Assembly: GCA_000803105.1 (NCBI GenBank) | Contig: JTDA01000003.1 | Coordinates: forward strand, 1 to 64,000 | DNA: 64,000 nucleotides | Reading direction: 5' to 3' | Source of the DNA: Coprobacter secundus | GTDB taxonomy: Bacteria; Bacteroidota; Bacteroidia; Bacteroidales; Coprobacteraceae | Shown: positions 44,505 through 53,944 of the stretch, piece after piece | Position numbering within the stretch: the stretch's first letter is position 1 | Layout: the number at the start of each line of letters is the position of its first letter | Translations under genes and position numbers: made by a program | The notes under the pieces: generated by a model | What the model saw: the letters and a program-made list of their open reading frames with translations, nothing else | Told to the model about the DNA's origin: nothing | Database searches by the model: none

Positions 44505-45782
44505 TTATAAGTCAGAACCTATATCGGAACGAAAATATTTACCTTCGAATGTTATGGTTTCTGCATTTTTGAATGAAATTGAGAGGGCTTCATTTTTGTT
44601 ATTGCCATAAGAACTTATAGCGATAACCCGACCTCCATTAGTTATGGTTTCTCCATTTTTGTTTGTTGTGCCTGCATGGAAGATAATACTATCTTTTATT
44701 TTGTCAAGTCCGGAAATAATTTTTCCTTTCTCATAATTTCCGGGATATCCTCCAGAGACCAACATTACTGTAACTGCAGAACGGGGATCAATCTCCAAAG
44801 TGCGATTGTCCAGATTTTCTTCAGCAACACCTTCTAATAAATCTACTAAATCTGATTTTATACGAAGCATTACCACTTCTGTTTCAGGGTCTCCCATTCG
44901 TACATTATACTCAATTACCATGGGTTCATTGTTTACTTTGATTAACCCTAAAAAGATGAATCCTTTATAGTCTATATTTTCGGATTGAAGTCCGGTTATT
45001 GTAGGTTTTACGATACGTTCTTCTACTTTTTGCATGAATAATTTATCTGCGAATGGTACGGGAGAAACGGCTCCCATGCCTCCAGTATTCAGTCCGGTAT
45101 CCCCTACTCCTATTCTTTTGTAATCTTTTGCTTCTGGTAATATTTTATAAGATTTTCCATCAGTGAGTACGAATACAGAGCATTCGATTCCTGAAAGAAA
45201 CTCTTCGATGACAACGGTACGACTTGCGTCACCGAACATACCTGCCAGCATTTTTTTTAATTCAGCTTTAGCCTCTTTTAAATCCTCTATAATTAATACA
45301 CCTTTACCTGCAGCCAGTCCATCAGCTTTTAAGACATAAGGAGCTTTTAGAGTATCAAGAAAAGCATATGCTTCATTTATGTTATCAGCAGTAAAACTGG
45401 CATATCGAGCAGTAGGAATATGATGACGCATCATAAATGCTTTTGCAAAGTCTTTGCTACCTTCGAGTTGGGCTCCTTTACATGATGGTCCAATAACAGG
45501 GATGTGTTTTATAGAATCATCATTTTTAAAATAATCGTATATACCCTTTACAAGTGGGTCTTCTGGCCCTACAATAACCATATCGATATGATTATCTAAA
45601 ACAAATGTTTTTATAGATACGAAATCTGTGGCTTTGATATTTACATTAGTTCCACAAAGTGCTGTTCCGGCGTTTCCTGGAGCGATATATAGTTTTCCAA
45701 GTTTTGGGCTTTGTTTTATTTTCCAAGCTAAAGCATTTTCTCGGCCACCTGAGCCTAACAAAAGTATATTCTTTGTTTCCAT
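44505..45782 (-). CDS. purD: Phosphoribosylamine-glycine ligase
   Basis: Second step of purine synthesis: joins glycine to phosphoribosylamine with ATP, 425 aa. It starts L-L-L-G-S-G-G-R-E-N-A-L-A-W. ATP-grasp core motifs are Y-V-L-K-A-D-G-L-A-A-G-K-G-V (near residue 145), E-E-F-L-S-G-I-E-C-S-V and E-Y-N-V-R-M-G-D-P-E-T-E. It lies 12 nt after an S9 peptidase gene and 14 nt before a membrane protein gene. Confidence 0.97.
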   Translation of the reverse strand: METKNILLLGSGGRENALAWKIKQSPKLGKLYIAPGNAGTALCGTNVNIKATDFVSIKTFVLDNHIDMVIVGPEDPLVKGIYDYFKNDDSIKHIPVIGPSCKGAQLEGSKDFAKAFMMRHHIPTARYASFTADNINEAYAFLDTLKAPYVLKADGLAAGKGVLIIEDLKEAKAELKKMLAGMFGDASRTVVIEEFLSGIECSVFVLTDGKSYKILPEAKDYKRIGVGDTGLNTGGMGAVSPVPFADKLFMQKVEERIVKPTITGLQSENIDYKGFIFLGLIKVNNEPMVIEYNVRMGDPETEVVMLRIKSDLVDLLEGVAEENLDNRTLEIDPRSAVTVMLVSGGYPGNYEKGKIISGLDKIKDSIIFHAGTTNKNGETITNGGRVIAISSYGNNKNEALSISFKNAETITFEGKYFRSDIGSDL

Positions 45783-45794
45783 TGTTATATCATT

Positions 45795-47962
45795 TTATTT
45801 TAAGTGATCATCAAAGTAACGAGCAATTATTTCATGTAGATGTACTCTATCTGGTCCAATAACGTTATGGACGTGTCCCGGGTATACAAAATAATCAGGA
45901 TAAGTGCGATTTTTAATACAACTTTTTAAGAAACTAAGGCTATTTTGCCATACAACGACTGGATCTTCATCACCATGTATGAGGAGTAATCTTCCTTTTA
46001 AGTTTTTAGAAAAATTGTTTAGATTAGAGTTTTTATATCCCTCCGGATTGTTTTGAGGGGTTCCCATATAACGTTCTCCATACATAATTTCATAGAAAGA
46101 CCAATCTATAACAGGACCGCCGGCTACCCCTGTTTTAAATATTTGGGGATAATGAGTCAATAAATATGTAGTCATAAAACCTCCAAAACTCCATCCATGT
46201 ACACCGATTCGGTCTGTATCGACAAATGGTTGTTTTTTTAAAAATTCGATACCGGTTATTTGGTCTTCTGATTCTATTTTTCCAAGTTGTCGGTGAGTTA
46301 TGTTTTCAAATTCTAATCCTCTGTTGGCTGAACCTCTATTGTCTAATGTGAAGACAATGTATCCTTTTTGGGCCATATAAATGTCAAATCCTCTGACATC
46401 CCATTTCCATGAATTTTTTATCATTTGTGCATGTGGCCCTCCGTAAACGTATACAATTACTGGATATTTGTGATTTGGGTCGAAATTTAAAGGTTTTACC
46501 ATTCGGAAATACAGGTCGGTACTGTCATCGTTTGCTTTTATAGTCCCTGTTTCAATTTGGGGATAATTATAATTTTTGTAAGGATCTTCTGCTGAAAATA
46601 TTTTATGCTTTTTCCCTGATTTTGTATCAATAAATTGTTGTATAAGAGGTGTATTATGGTTACTGTATTGGTCGATTATGTATTGTCCAGAAGTATCTGC
46701 TATGATTTTATGGACACCATGTTCTGTTGTGAGAGGTGTTCTTTTGCCATTTGTTATATTTACAACATAAAAATTTGTTTCTAAAGGAGATGATTCGGTA
46801 CTTCCTATATATACAGTATTTTTTTTGTTATCAGGTATATATATACTAGTAACTTCCCAAGGACCTTGTGTCAGTTGACGTATTAGTTTACCAGAAGTGT
46901 TATAAAGATAGATGTGTCTGTATCCGTCACGACGGCTCAATAATAAAAACTGGTCTGATTTTCCTGGAATAAATGTTAAGGGAAATTCAGGCTCTGTATA
47001 TTTCGCATGGGTTTCAGTAAAAAGAATTCGTAGCCTTTCTCCAGTTTCGCTGCTGTAAGCAACAAGTCGACATGTATCTTGCTGGCGATTGAGTTCTTGA
47101 AGATAAATTTCTTTTTCGTCAGGAGACCATGTCAGATTTGTTAAATATCGTTCTTCTGGAGCACCTGTTTTCAGGTAAATAGTTTCGTTTGTTTCTGGTC
47201 GGTAAATCCCAATACTGGTCGTATGACTTTTTTGTCCAGCCATAGGATATTTTATAGGATGAGATTGTGCAATAATATTGGTTGAGATATTTACAATCGG
47301 GTACTCGGCAACATTACTTTCATCCATTCTGTAAAAAGCAAGTGCATTTCCTTGAGGAGACCAGAATGTCCCTTTTTTCTGCCCGAATTCATTACGGTAA
47401 ATATAATTAGAGCCATAAGATATATTCTTGTCTGAATCTTTGGCAATACAGATACGTTTACCATTTTTAGTCAATAGGTATAATCCGTTTCCTTGTGTAA
47501 ATGCATAGCATTCTTTTTGGGGATTATAATCTGTATTTTCATCTTCGTGATTGAAAGTATAGAGATTGTTTATTTTTTTATTGTCCGGTGAAAAGTCGAA
47601 AATATAATTTTTGTAACTGATGCGTACAACAAGACCTTTTGCTGTATTCTGTATTGAGAAAGAAGGAATTTGTTTTAATTGAGGTATTCCATAATTTTTT
47701 ACAATTTGGTTAAGGTTTTCGGTAGTGAACCATATTTTTTTTCAAAATTTTTATCTGGAAAAACCTTATATACGGTGTCATTTAAAAGATATATGTAATC
47801 ATTGCCATAGAAGTTCAATAATTTTGGTGCTTTAAACTGAGGAGATAAGCGTGCGTATTGTTTACCGCCCGGAACTAAATGCTCGAATGTGAGATTTTTC
47901 TTTTGGGCCATAGTCGGTATGCTGATAATGATTGATAAAATAAAATATATAAGCTGTTTCAT
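45795..47962 (-). pseudogene. S9B family dipeptidyl peptidase IV-like protein, frameshifted
   Basis: Secreted serine peptidase, about 722 aa when joined. The ATG at 47962 gives a signal peptide (M-K-Q-L-I-Y-F...T-M-A-Q) and about 75 residues, then a frame break at a plus-strand T8 run (47735-47742; A8 on the coding strand). With one more A the frame runs on through K-I-W-F-T-T-E-N to the end. The DPPIV_N propeller is followed by an alpha/beta hydrolase domain with catalytic serine in G-W-S-F-G-G, aspartate in H-G-D-E-D-P-V and histidine in G-H-V-H-N. The enzyme would cleave X-Pro or X-Ala dipeptides. It lies in the cysE-to-yqaA operon. Confidence 0.82.
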
Positions 47963-48031
47963 TTTATGGTTCTTGCATCTTATTATACATCAATTATTTC
48001 GTATAGAGTAAAATATCAATATACTGAATGG

Positions 48032-49600
48032 TCATTTATGCTTTTTTCTGCCGTCAAAAGACCTATCATTAGTTTTACTGTTTTTATCTCTGAAATGATT
48101 TCCTCGTTGCTTAAAAGAAGAAAAGTGATTTCTTTTTTTGAAAGATTTATCATCAAGTTCATCATTATAGGGTTTTCTTTTCTTCTCTTTTAACTTTTTT
48201 TCCCGTTCAATATTTTTATCTCGTAATTTTTTCCATCCGGGACGATTATCTACTGTCGGGTCTTCTATAGACGGAAGCTTGAATGTAACAAATTTTTCTA
48301 AGGCTTCTTCTCCATGCAGTATTTCAGGTTTTTGTTTACCTCTTTTGATATTTTCCTTATCGGTAGATTTTTTTAAATTGGTTTGATATTTGAATCTAAA
48401 AGACGGAACTTTATCTTCTTTTTGTTTTTCACGAAATCCTCCTGTTTCCCGTTTAAAGTCATTGTATTTACCACTGAAGATTTCATATTTACGGTATTGA
48501 CACTCCAAAGCTCCGTTCATTAATTCTAATTTCAATGCCGGTTTTAATCCTATTTTATCAAAACATTCTTCCCGATAGCTGATTATCCATGCGTCGTATC
48601 CTTTAAATACATGTTTGAGACGCTCTCCTATCATTTCATATAGGCCCAATAGGTCTTGGCTCGAAATACGTTCTCCATAAGGAGGATTTGTCACCAATAT
48701 ACCGCTTTCTGGGGCTTCTTCATATCGTTGAAAAGGTAAAACTTTTAAATCGATGTATTTTGACATTCCAGCACTTTTTATATTACGTTCGGCTATAGCT
48801 ATAGCTTTAGGGGAAATATCCGATCCGAATATTTTGTATTCGAACGTTTTTTCCATGCTGTCATCGTTATAGAGTTTGTCAAATAGTTCTTCATCATAGT
48901 CGTTCCAACGTTCGAAGGCAAAATCTTTACGATATATTCCGGGTGCCGTGTTGGTAGCAATCATTGCAGCTTCTATTAATAGAGTCCCTGAGCCGCACAT
49001 AGGATCTATAAAATTTTTTTCACCTCTCCATCCTGTTTTTAATATCATTCCGGCAGCTAATACTTCGTTTATAGGAGCTTCAGTTTGTTCTACACGGTAA
49101 CCTCTTTTATGTAATGATTCTCCAGAGCTGTCAAGTGACAATGTACAATTATGTTGTGATATATGTAAATTTAATATGATATCAGCATTATTGATACGTA
49201 CAGATGGTCGATTTCCTGTTTTTTCGGAAAAGTAATCAGCAATAGCATCTTTTGTACGATATGTAACAAACTTAGAATGTTTAAATTCTTCGGAATAGAC
49301 AACCGAATCGATAGCAAATGTCTGACTTGGAGAGAGATATTTATCCCAATTGAATTCTTTAATTTTTTCGTATACTTCGTCGGTATTGTTTGCTGTGAAT
49401 TGATAGATTGGCTTTAGTATTCTTAAAGCAGTACGGAGTTGTAAATTAGATTTGTATAAGAGTTCTTTATCTCCGATAAAAGAGACCATACGACGTCCAA
49501 TCTCTATATTTTCACCTCCTAAAATAGATATTTCCTCAGCCAAGACATCTTCTAATCCTTGGAATGTTTTTGCTATAATTTCGAATTTCTCGTTTTTCAC
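48032..49600 (-). CDS. THUMP-domain class I RNA methyltransferase (RlmL-N/YpsC-like)
   Basis: Probable 23S rRNA guanine-N2 methyltransferase of 522 aa. A THUMP domain (about 45-160) is followed by a Rossmann methyltransferase domain with D-P-M-C-G-S-G-T-L-L-I-E-A-A (near residue 197) and the catalytic N-P-P-Y-G-E-R (near 305). This matches the N-terminal half of E. coli RlmL; the RlmK half is absent. A long basic tail (from about 385, rich in K, R, D, N with W-K-K-L-R-D-K-N) looks disordered. It lies 30 nt after cysE. Confidence 0.9.
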   Translation of the reverse strand: MKNEKFEIIAKTFQGLEDVLAEEISILGGENIEIGRRMVSFIGDKELLYKSNLQLRTALRILKPIYQFTANNTDEVYEKIKEFNWDKYLSPSQTFAIDSVVYSEEFKHSKFVTYRTKDAIADYFSEKTGNRPSVRINNADIILNLHISQHNCTLSLDSSGESLHKRGYRVEQTEAPINEVLAAGMILKTGWRGEKNFIDPMCGSGTLLIEAAMIATNTAPGIYRKDFAFERWNDYDEELFDKLYNDDSMEKTFEYKIFGSDISPKAIAIAERNIKSAGMSKYIDLKVLPFQRYEEAPESGILVTNPPYGERISSQDLLGLYEMIGERLKHVFKGYDAWIISYREECFDKIGLKPALKLELMNGALECQYRKYEIFSGKYNDFKRETGGFREKQKEDKVPSFRFKYQTNLKKSTDKENIKRGKQKPEILHGEEALEKFVTFKLPSIEDPTVDNRPGWKKLRDKNIEREKKLKEKKRKPYNDELDDKSFKKRNHFSSFKQRGNHFRDKNSKTNDRSFDGRKKHK

Positions 49601-49630
49601 TTGAATTACTGTTTGGTAGACATATTATAA

Positions 49631-50530
49631 TTATTGTCGGGCTTTACTTTGCATTACTCGGGCTCCGGCAGGTACATCTTCTGTTACCCATATATTGCCT
49701 CCTATAGTTGCTCCCTCTCCTATTGTTATTCGGCCTAATATCGAAGCATTAGAATATATGATAACATTATCCTTGATAATAGGATGGCGAGGTATACCTT
49801 TTATAGGATTACCGTTTTCGTCTAAAGGAAAACTTTTGGCACCCAATGTGACTCCTTGGTAGATTTTTACATTATTACCTATAATTGCTGTCGCACCAAT
49901 TACTACGCCAGTACCATGGTCTATAGTAAAGTAACTGCCTATAGTGGCTGCCGGGTGTATATCTATACCCGTTTCTGAATGAGCCATTTCAGATATCATA
50001 CGAGGAATTAAAGGGACACCTAATTTTAATAATTGATGGGCTATTCGATGATTACTGATAGCACGAATGGCCGGATAACAGAAAATGACTTCTCCATAAC
50101 TTTCAGCAGCTGGGTCTCCATTGTAAGCGGCTATGACATCTGTTGTCAATATTTTGCGTAGTTCGGGTAAACTCTTTAGGAATTCAGCGGCTATTTTTAC
50201 AGCTTCCTCCCGCATGCCTTCAAGACTAACATATTTAGTCCGATCGCAGATAAAGCATAATCCTGCAAGAATTTGTTCTGAAAGCAATTCGTATAATTTT
50301 TCGGTATTTATTCCCAAATAATAAGTTATATTGCGCCTATTTACATTGGAGTGTCCGAAATAACCAGGAAAGAGTAATGAACGGCATAATTTTATAATTT
50401 CATGTAGAATAGTTTCGGAAGGATAAGGTTCTCCTTCGTGGTGTTGAAGGCATAATAATTTTACTGACTCGTATTCCGAAAGTTCGGTTACTGTTGATGT
50501 AATTATTTCCGAATATTTATGCAGGTTCAT
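49631..50530 (-). CDS. cysE: Serine O-acetyltransferase
   Basis: Makes O-acetylserine for cysteine synthesis, 299 aa. The N-terminal helical part (about 1-170) is followed by a left-handed beta-helix with hexapeptide repeats: I-D-I-H-P-A-A-T-I-G, H-G-T-G-V-V-I-G-A-T-A-I-I-G, V-T-L-G-A, and R-H-P-I-I-K-D-N-V-I-I. The catalytic His-Asp pair is in I-D-I-H-P and I-D-H-G-T-G. It is the long EpsC-like form typical of this phylum. It heads a minus-strand operon and is divergent from the GNAT/nitrilase gene. Confidence 0.93.
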   Translation of the reverse strand: MNLHKYSEIITSTVTELSEYESVKLLCLQHHEGEPYPSETILHEIIKLCRSLLFPGYFGHSNVNRRNITYYLGINTEKLYELLSEQILAGLCFICDRTKYVSLEGMREEAVKIAAEFLKSLPELRKILTTDVIAAYNGDPAAESYGEVIFCYPAIRAISNHRIAHQLLKLGVPLIPRMISEMAHSETGIDIHPAATIGSYFTIDHGTGVVIGATAIIGNNVKIYQGVTLGAKSFPLDENGNPIKGIPRHPIIKDNVIIYSNASILGRITIGEGATIGGNIWVTEDVPAGARVMQSKARQ

Positions 50531-50644
50531 TCCCCCTATTTATTAAAAGTTAGCCTAAATTGCAAAGTTAAAAATTCTTATGGATATTTTACTGGAAAAG
50601 TGAAAAAGAAAATAAACGAAAGTACACTTTTATTTATATCGATA

Positions 50645-50652
50645 TATCTTTG
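50645..50652 (+). promoter_or_regulatory. -7 element of the GNAT/nitrilase gene
   Basis: TATCTTTG, 23 nt before the ATG at 50676, matches TAnnTTTG. Confidence 0.5.
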
Positions 50653-50675
50653 TACCCATAATTAAAATTATTGTA

Positions 50676-52217
50676 ATGGAACCTATACATAAGATTAATA
50701 AAGTCGAAATTAGAAATTTGCAAATTTCTGATTATGTACAATTATCACAATCATTTCGTCGGGTGTATTCGGATGGTTCGGATACATTTTGGACTCATAA
50801 ACAAATAGAGAAACTAATACAGATTTTTCCTGAAGGACAATTTGTTACAGTAGTAGATGAAAAGATAGTGGGATGTGCTTTGTCTTTAATTGTCGACTAT
50901 GATTTAGTAAAAAATGATCATACATACGCAAAAGTTACGGGGAACGAGACATTTTCTACTCATAATCCTAATGGTAATATTTTGTATGGAATAGAAGTAT
51001 TTATTCATCCTGATTATCGGGGGTTACGTTTAGGTCGACGCATGTATGATTATCGTAAAGAGTTGTGTGAACGACTTAATTTGAAAGCTATAATGTTTGG
51101 TGGTCGTATACCTAATTATCATAAATATGCTGATGTTATGCGTCCAAAAGAATATATACAGCAGGTAAAGATGAAGGAAATTTATGATCCGGTCCTTACA
51201 TTCCAGCTTTCGAATGATTTTCATGTGCGTAAAGTAATGACTAATTATTTGCCCAATGATGAGGAGTCGAAACATTTTGCTACATTATTACAATGGGATA
51301 ATATATATTATACGCCACCGACATCAGAATTTAAAGTAACAAAACCTACTGTTCGGTTAGGTCTTGTCCAGTGGCAGATGCGGTCGTATAAAAGTATAGA
51401 TGATGTATTTGAGCAAGTTGAATATTTTGTAGATGCTGTATCGGATTATAAAAGTGATTTTGTTCTTTTTCCAGAATATTTCAACGCGCCTTTAATGGCT
51501 GAATTTAATCATTTGGGAGAATCTGAAGCAATTCGAGGATTGGCTCAGTATACCGAAGATATGCGAGATCGTTTTATAAATCTGGCTATTAGCTATAATA
51601 TAAATATTATAACAGGAAGTATGCCTTTGATAAAAGACGGAGGGTTGTATAATGTGGGCTTCCTGTGTCGTAGAGATGGAAGTTACGATATGTATGAGAA
51701 AGTACATGTTACTCCGGATGAAGCGAAGAGTTGGGGACTTTCAGGTGGAAATATTGTAAAGACTTTTGATACAGATTGTGCTAAAATCGGTGTTTTGATT
51801 TGCTATGATGTAGAATTTCCCGAATTATCTCGTATTATGGCAGAGCAAGGCATGCAGATTTTGTTTGTTCCATTTTTAACTGATACACAGAATGCATATT
51901 CTCGGGTTCGAGTCTGTGCTCAGGCACGAGCTATTGAGAATGAATGTTTTGTTGCTATAGCAGGTTCTGTTGGTAATTTGCCCCGTGTACATAATATGGA
52001 TATCCAGTATGCCCAATCAGGAGTATTTACTCCTTGTGATTTTGCTTTTCCTACAGATGGAAAAAGGGCAGAGGCTACACCTAACACGGAAATGATATTG
52101 ATTTCAGATGTTGATTTAGATTTACTTAATGAGTTGCATACTTACGGTAGTGTGCGCAATCTTCGTGATCGCCGCCATGATTTATATGATTTGCGTTTGA
52201 AGAAGAAAGCGGAGTAG
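50676..52217 (+). CDS. GNAT acetyltransferase-carbon/nitrogen hydrolase fusion
   Basis: Two-domain protein of 513 aa. Residues about 5-190 are a GNAT fold (Y-G-I-E-V-F-I-H-P-D-Y-R-G-L-R-L-G-R-R-M-Y). Residues about 225-490 are a nitrilase-superfamily amidase with the catalytic triad E267 (F-P-E-Y), K342 (Y-E-K-V-H) and C376 (L-I-C-Y-D-V-E-F-P-E). This fusion is widespread in bacteria and its substrate is not established. It stands alone with its own -7 box and a terminator. Confidence 0.93.
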   Translation: MEPIHKINKVEIRNLQISDYVQLSQSFRRVYSDGSDTFWTHKQIEKLIQIFPEGQFVTVVDEKIVGCALSLIVDYDLVKNDHTYAKVTGNETFSTHNPNGNILYGIEVFIHPDYRGLRLGRRMYDYRKELCERLNLKAIMFGGRIPNYHKYADVMRPKEYIQQVKMKEIYDPVLTFQLSNDFHVRKVMTNYLPNDEESKHFATLLQWDNIYYTPPTSEFKVTKPTVRLGLVQWQMRSYKSIDDVFEQVEYFVDAVSDYKSDFVLFPEYFNAPLMAEFNHLGESEAIRGLAQYTEDMRDRFINLAISYNINIITGSMPLIKDGGLYNVGFLCRRDGSYDMYEKVHVTPDEAKSWGLSGGNIVKTFDTDCAKIGVLICYDVEFPELSRIMAEQGMQILFVPFLTDTQNAYSRVRVCAQARAIENECFVAIAGSVGNLPRVHNMDIQYAQSGVFTPCDFAFPTDGKRAEATPNTEMILISDVDLDLLNELHTYGSVRNLRDRRHDLYDLRLKKKAE

Positions 52218-52243
52218 GCTTTTTTATGTATTAAAATATTTAT

Positions 52244-52282
52244 AAACATATAAGCATTGTTCATATGCTTATATGTTTTTTT
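52244..52282. terminator. Bidirectional terminator, GNAT/nitrilase gene and wbqC
   Basis: A perfect 14-bp stem (AAACATATAAGCAT, 52244-52257, with 52265-52278) and a 7-nt loop, ending in a T run. The TGA of the convergent WbqC gene (52261-52263) lies in the loop. Confidence 0.85.
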
Positions 52283-52920
52283 ATTGAATTATTTAGTATC
52301 AATATTGATTCAGGCCCCATGTTGAATATTAAGTCGATGATACTCATGTCGGGAATAAATCCATATTTGTCTTTAAAGACTTGATAATATTTTAAAGGTA
52401 TAAATTCTTTATCATTGGAGTGTTTGGGATGTATGGTTTCTCTGAAATCTTTCTCTTTGGATGTAAATGTTATTTTATATTGATTTGTGAAATGAATGTC
52501 GGGGGAGATGTTAAGCCATTCACATATTGTACTTAAGAGTTCACTGTTGAAGTCGAGTAGAAAATATCCTTTCAAATTCTTTTTATAAAATGGGAGTAAA
52601 TCATCCTGATAATACTCGAAAAATGGTGTAGATCCATAAGCTGAGACAATCGCATTCCAATGTAGGTGCTGCCAATTATCGTGGTCAGATATGCGTATAT
52701 CTTTATCTGGGGACTTTGATTGTAGAGGTTTTATGATAGGTATGGAAAGAGGCATAATACCGTTTGCACCTATAATGTTACAGCGGTTTCGGTAGGTCTG
52801 TTTTGTGTAGTTACTATATATTTCTATTTCAATTTGATTATAATGATATAATTTACTGAAATATGATATTGGAGGTAGATATGCTGTTGATAAGTAGGCT
52901 ATGTCATACATTTTAGTCAA
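52261..52920 (-). CDS. WbqC family protein
   Basis: A 219-aa protein with WbqC-like hallmarks: an N-terminal Y-L-P-P-I-S-Y-F-S-K-L, N-R-C-N-I-I-G-A-N-G-I-M-P-L-S-I-P-I, and W-Q-H-L-H-W-N-A-I-V-S-A-Y-G-S-T-P-F-F-E-Y-Y. Relatives occur in O-antigen loci, but the biochemical role is unclear. Its start overlaps the end of the second lepB gene by 8 nt, so the four genes dapB, lepB, lepB paralogue and wbqC probably share one transcript. Confidence 0.88.
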   Translation of the reverse strand: MTKMYDIAYLSTAYLPPISYFSKLYHYNQIEIEIYSNYTKQTYRNRCNIIGANGIMPLSIPIIKPLQSKSPDKDIRISDHDNWQHLHWNAIVSAYGSTPFFEYYQDDLLPFYKKNLKGYFLLDFNSELLSTICEWLNISPDIHFTNQYKITFTSKEKDFRETIHPKHSNDKEFIPLKYYQVFKDKYGFIPDMSIIDLIFNMGPESILILNNSIKKHISI

Positions 52921-53914
52921 TAGTTTTGAATATACGGTTATACCTTAATGCTTTGTAAAATGGTCGTTGGGGGTCAAAGGAAAAGCAGATAAATGCCCCT
53001 TTTCCTATAACATGAGAATGTGGCACAGCTCCGAATGTGCGAGAGTCTGTTGCTTTTTCTCTATTGTCTCCCATAATCCAATAATAAGGTTGAGTGAAGC
53101 GGGAATAGTATATTTCTTTACCGTTTTCGAACAAATGATTGCCTTTTTTAATAATACTGCGTCCTTCATGGATGACAAGAAGCGGATAAATTAAGTTTAT
53201 ATTTTTAGGTGTAATTTGCACCGGTTCATCAACACGAGGTAATATGATTGTAAAATTATTTCGCTTTAAGTGTATGGGAATAAGTATAGTATTGGTATTG
53301 TAAAAAGATTGTATCTGGGCGGCTTGATACTTTGGGAAAAAACGGATTCGGTTTCCCTTGATGGTTTCAAACCCGGGGTCTGCAATTTTTAATTGTCGTA
53401 ATATACTTTGAAATTTATACTCTAAAGAATCTGGTATCAAGTATGATTCTTTTGCATGAGGGGGCTGTGCAATTTCTCTCCTGTTGATATAAAGATGCCC
53501 GTTATACATGCGCACTGTGTCTCCAGGCAATCCGACACACCGGCCTATGGCAATTTTTCTCCTGTCTATAGGGATGGAGAGATTTTTGATATCCGGTCGG
53601 TTGAAGACAATAATATCATTTCGTTTTACTTCCTTTGGGAAAATACGGTAGTAGGGAAAATACGGGATTGAAGAATATGACTTCATCTTTGTTCCAGTAA
53701 TGGAGTCTTGAAAGAAGGGGACAGCAATTGGGGTTTGAGGTAATCTTAGCCCGTAGCTCCATTTATTTATAAATAAATTATCTCCACCTAATAAAGATTC
53801 TTCCATTTGGTTATGAGGAATGCGATATAATTCAACCCATATATTTCTAATAAGCCATACAGTTATCAGAATCATGAGAATCAGTTTCCAATTGATTTTT
53901 ATTCTTTTCTTCAC
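52913..53914 (-). CDS. Signal peptidase I paralogue lacking the catalytic dyad
   Basis: S26-family protein of 333 aa with a single N-terminal TM segment (about 10-27). The fold markers are kept: G-D-N-L-F-I-N-K-W-S-Y-G, G-R-C-V-G-L-P-G-D, and the box E G-D-N-R-E-K-A-T-D-S-R-T-F-G. The catalytic serine position is Q36 (P-H-N-Q-M-E-E-S instead of P-S-x-S-M/L). The general-base lysine position is G124 (I-A-I-G-R-C instead of Y-V-K-R-C). Peptidase activity by the normal Ser/Lys mechanism is therefore unlikely. It lies 30 nt after the intact lepB. It may be a structural or regulatory partner. Confidence 0.85.
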   Translation of the reverse strand: MKKRIKINWKLILMILITVWLIRNIWVELYRIPHNQMEESLLGGDNLFINKWSYGLRLPQTPIAVPFFQDSITGTKMKSYSSIPYFPYYRIFPKEVKRNDIIVFNRPDIKNLSIPIDRRKIAIGRCVGLPGDTVRMYNGHLYINRREIAQPPHAKESYLIPDSLEYKFQSILRQLKIADPGFETIKGNRIRFFPKYQAAQIQSFYNTNTILIPIHLKRNNFTIILPRVDEPVQITPKNINLIYPLLVIHEGRSIIKKGNHLFENGKEIYYSRFTQPYYWIMGDNREKATDSRTFGAVPHSHVIGKGAFICFSFDPQRPFYKALRYNRIFKTID

Positions 53915-53944
53915 AATTGTATTCCTGTATAGTCTGAGAATTGA

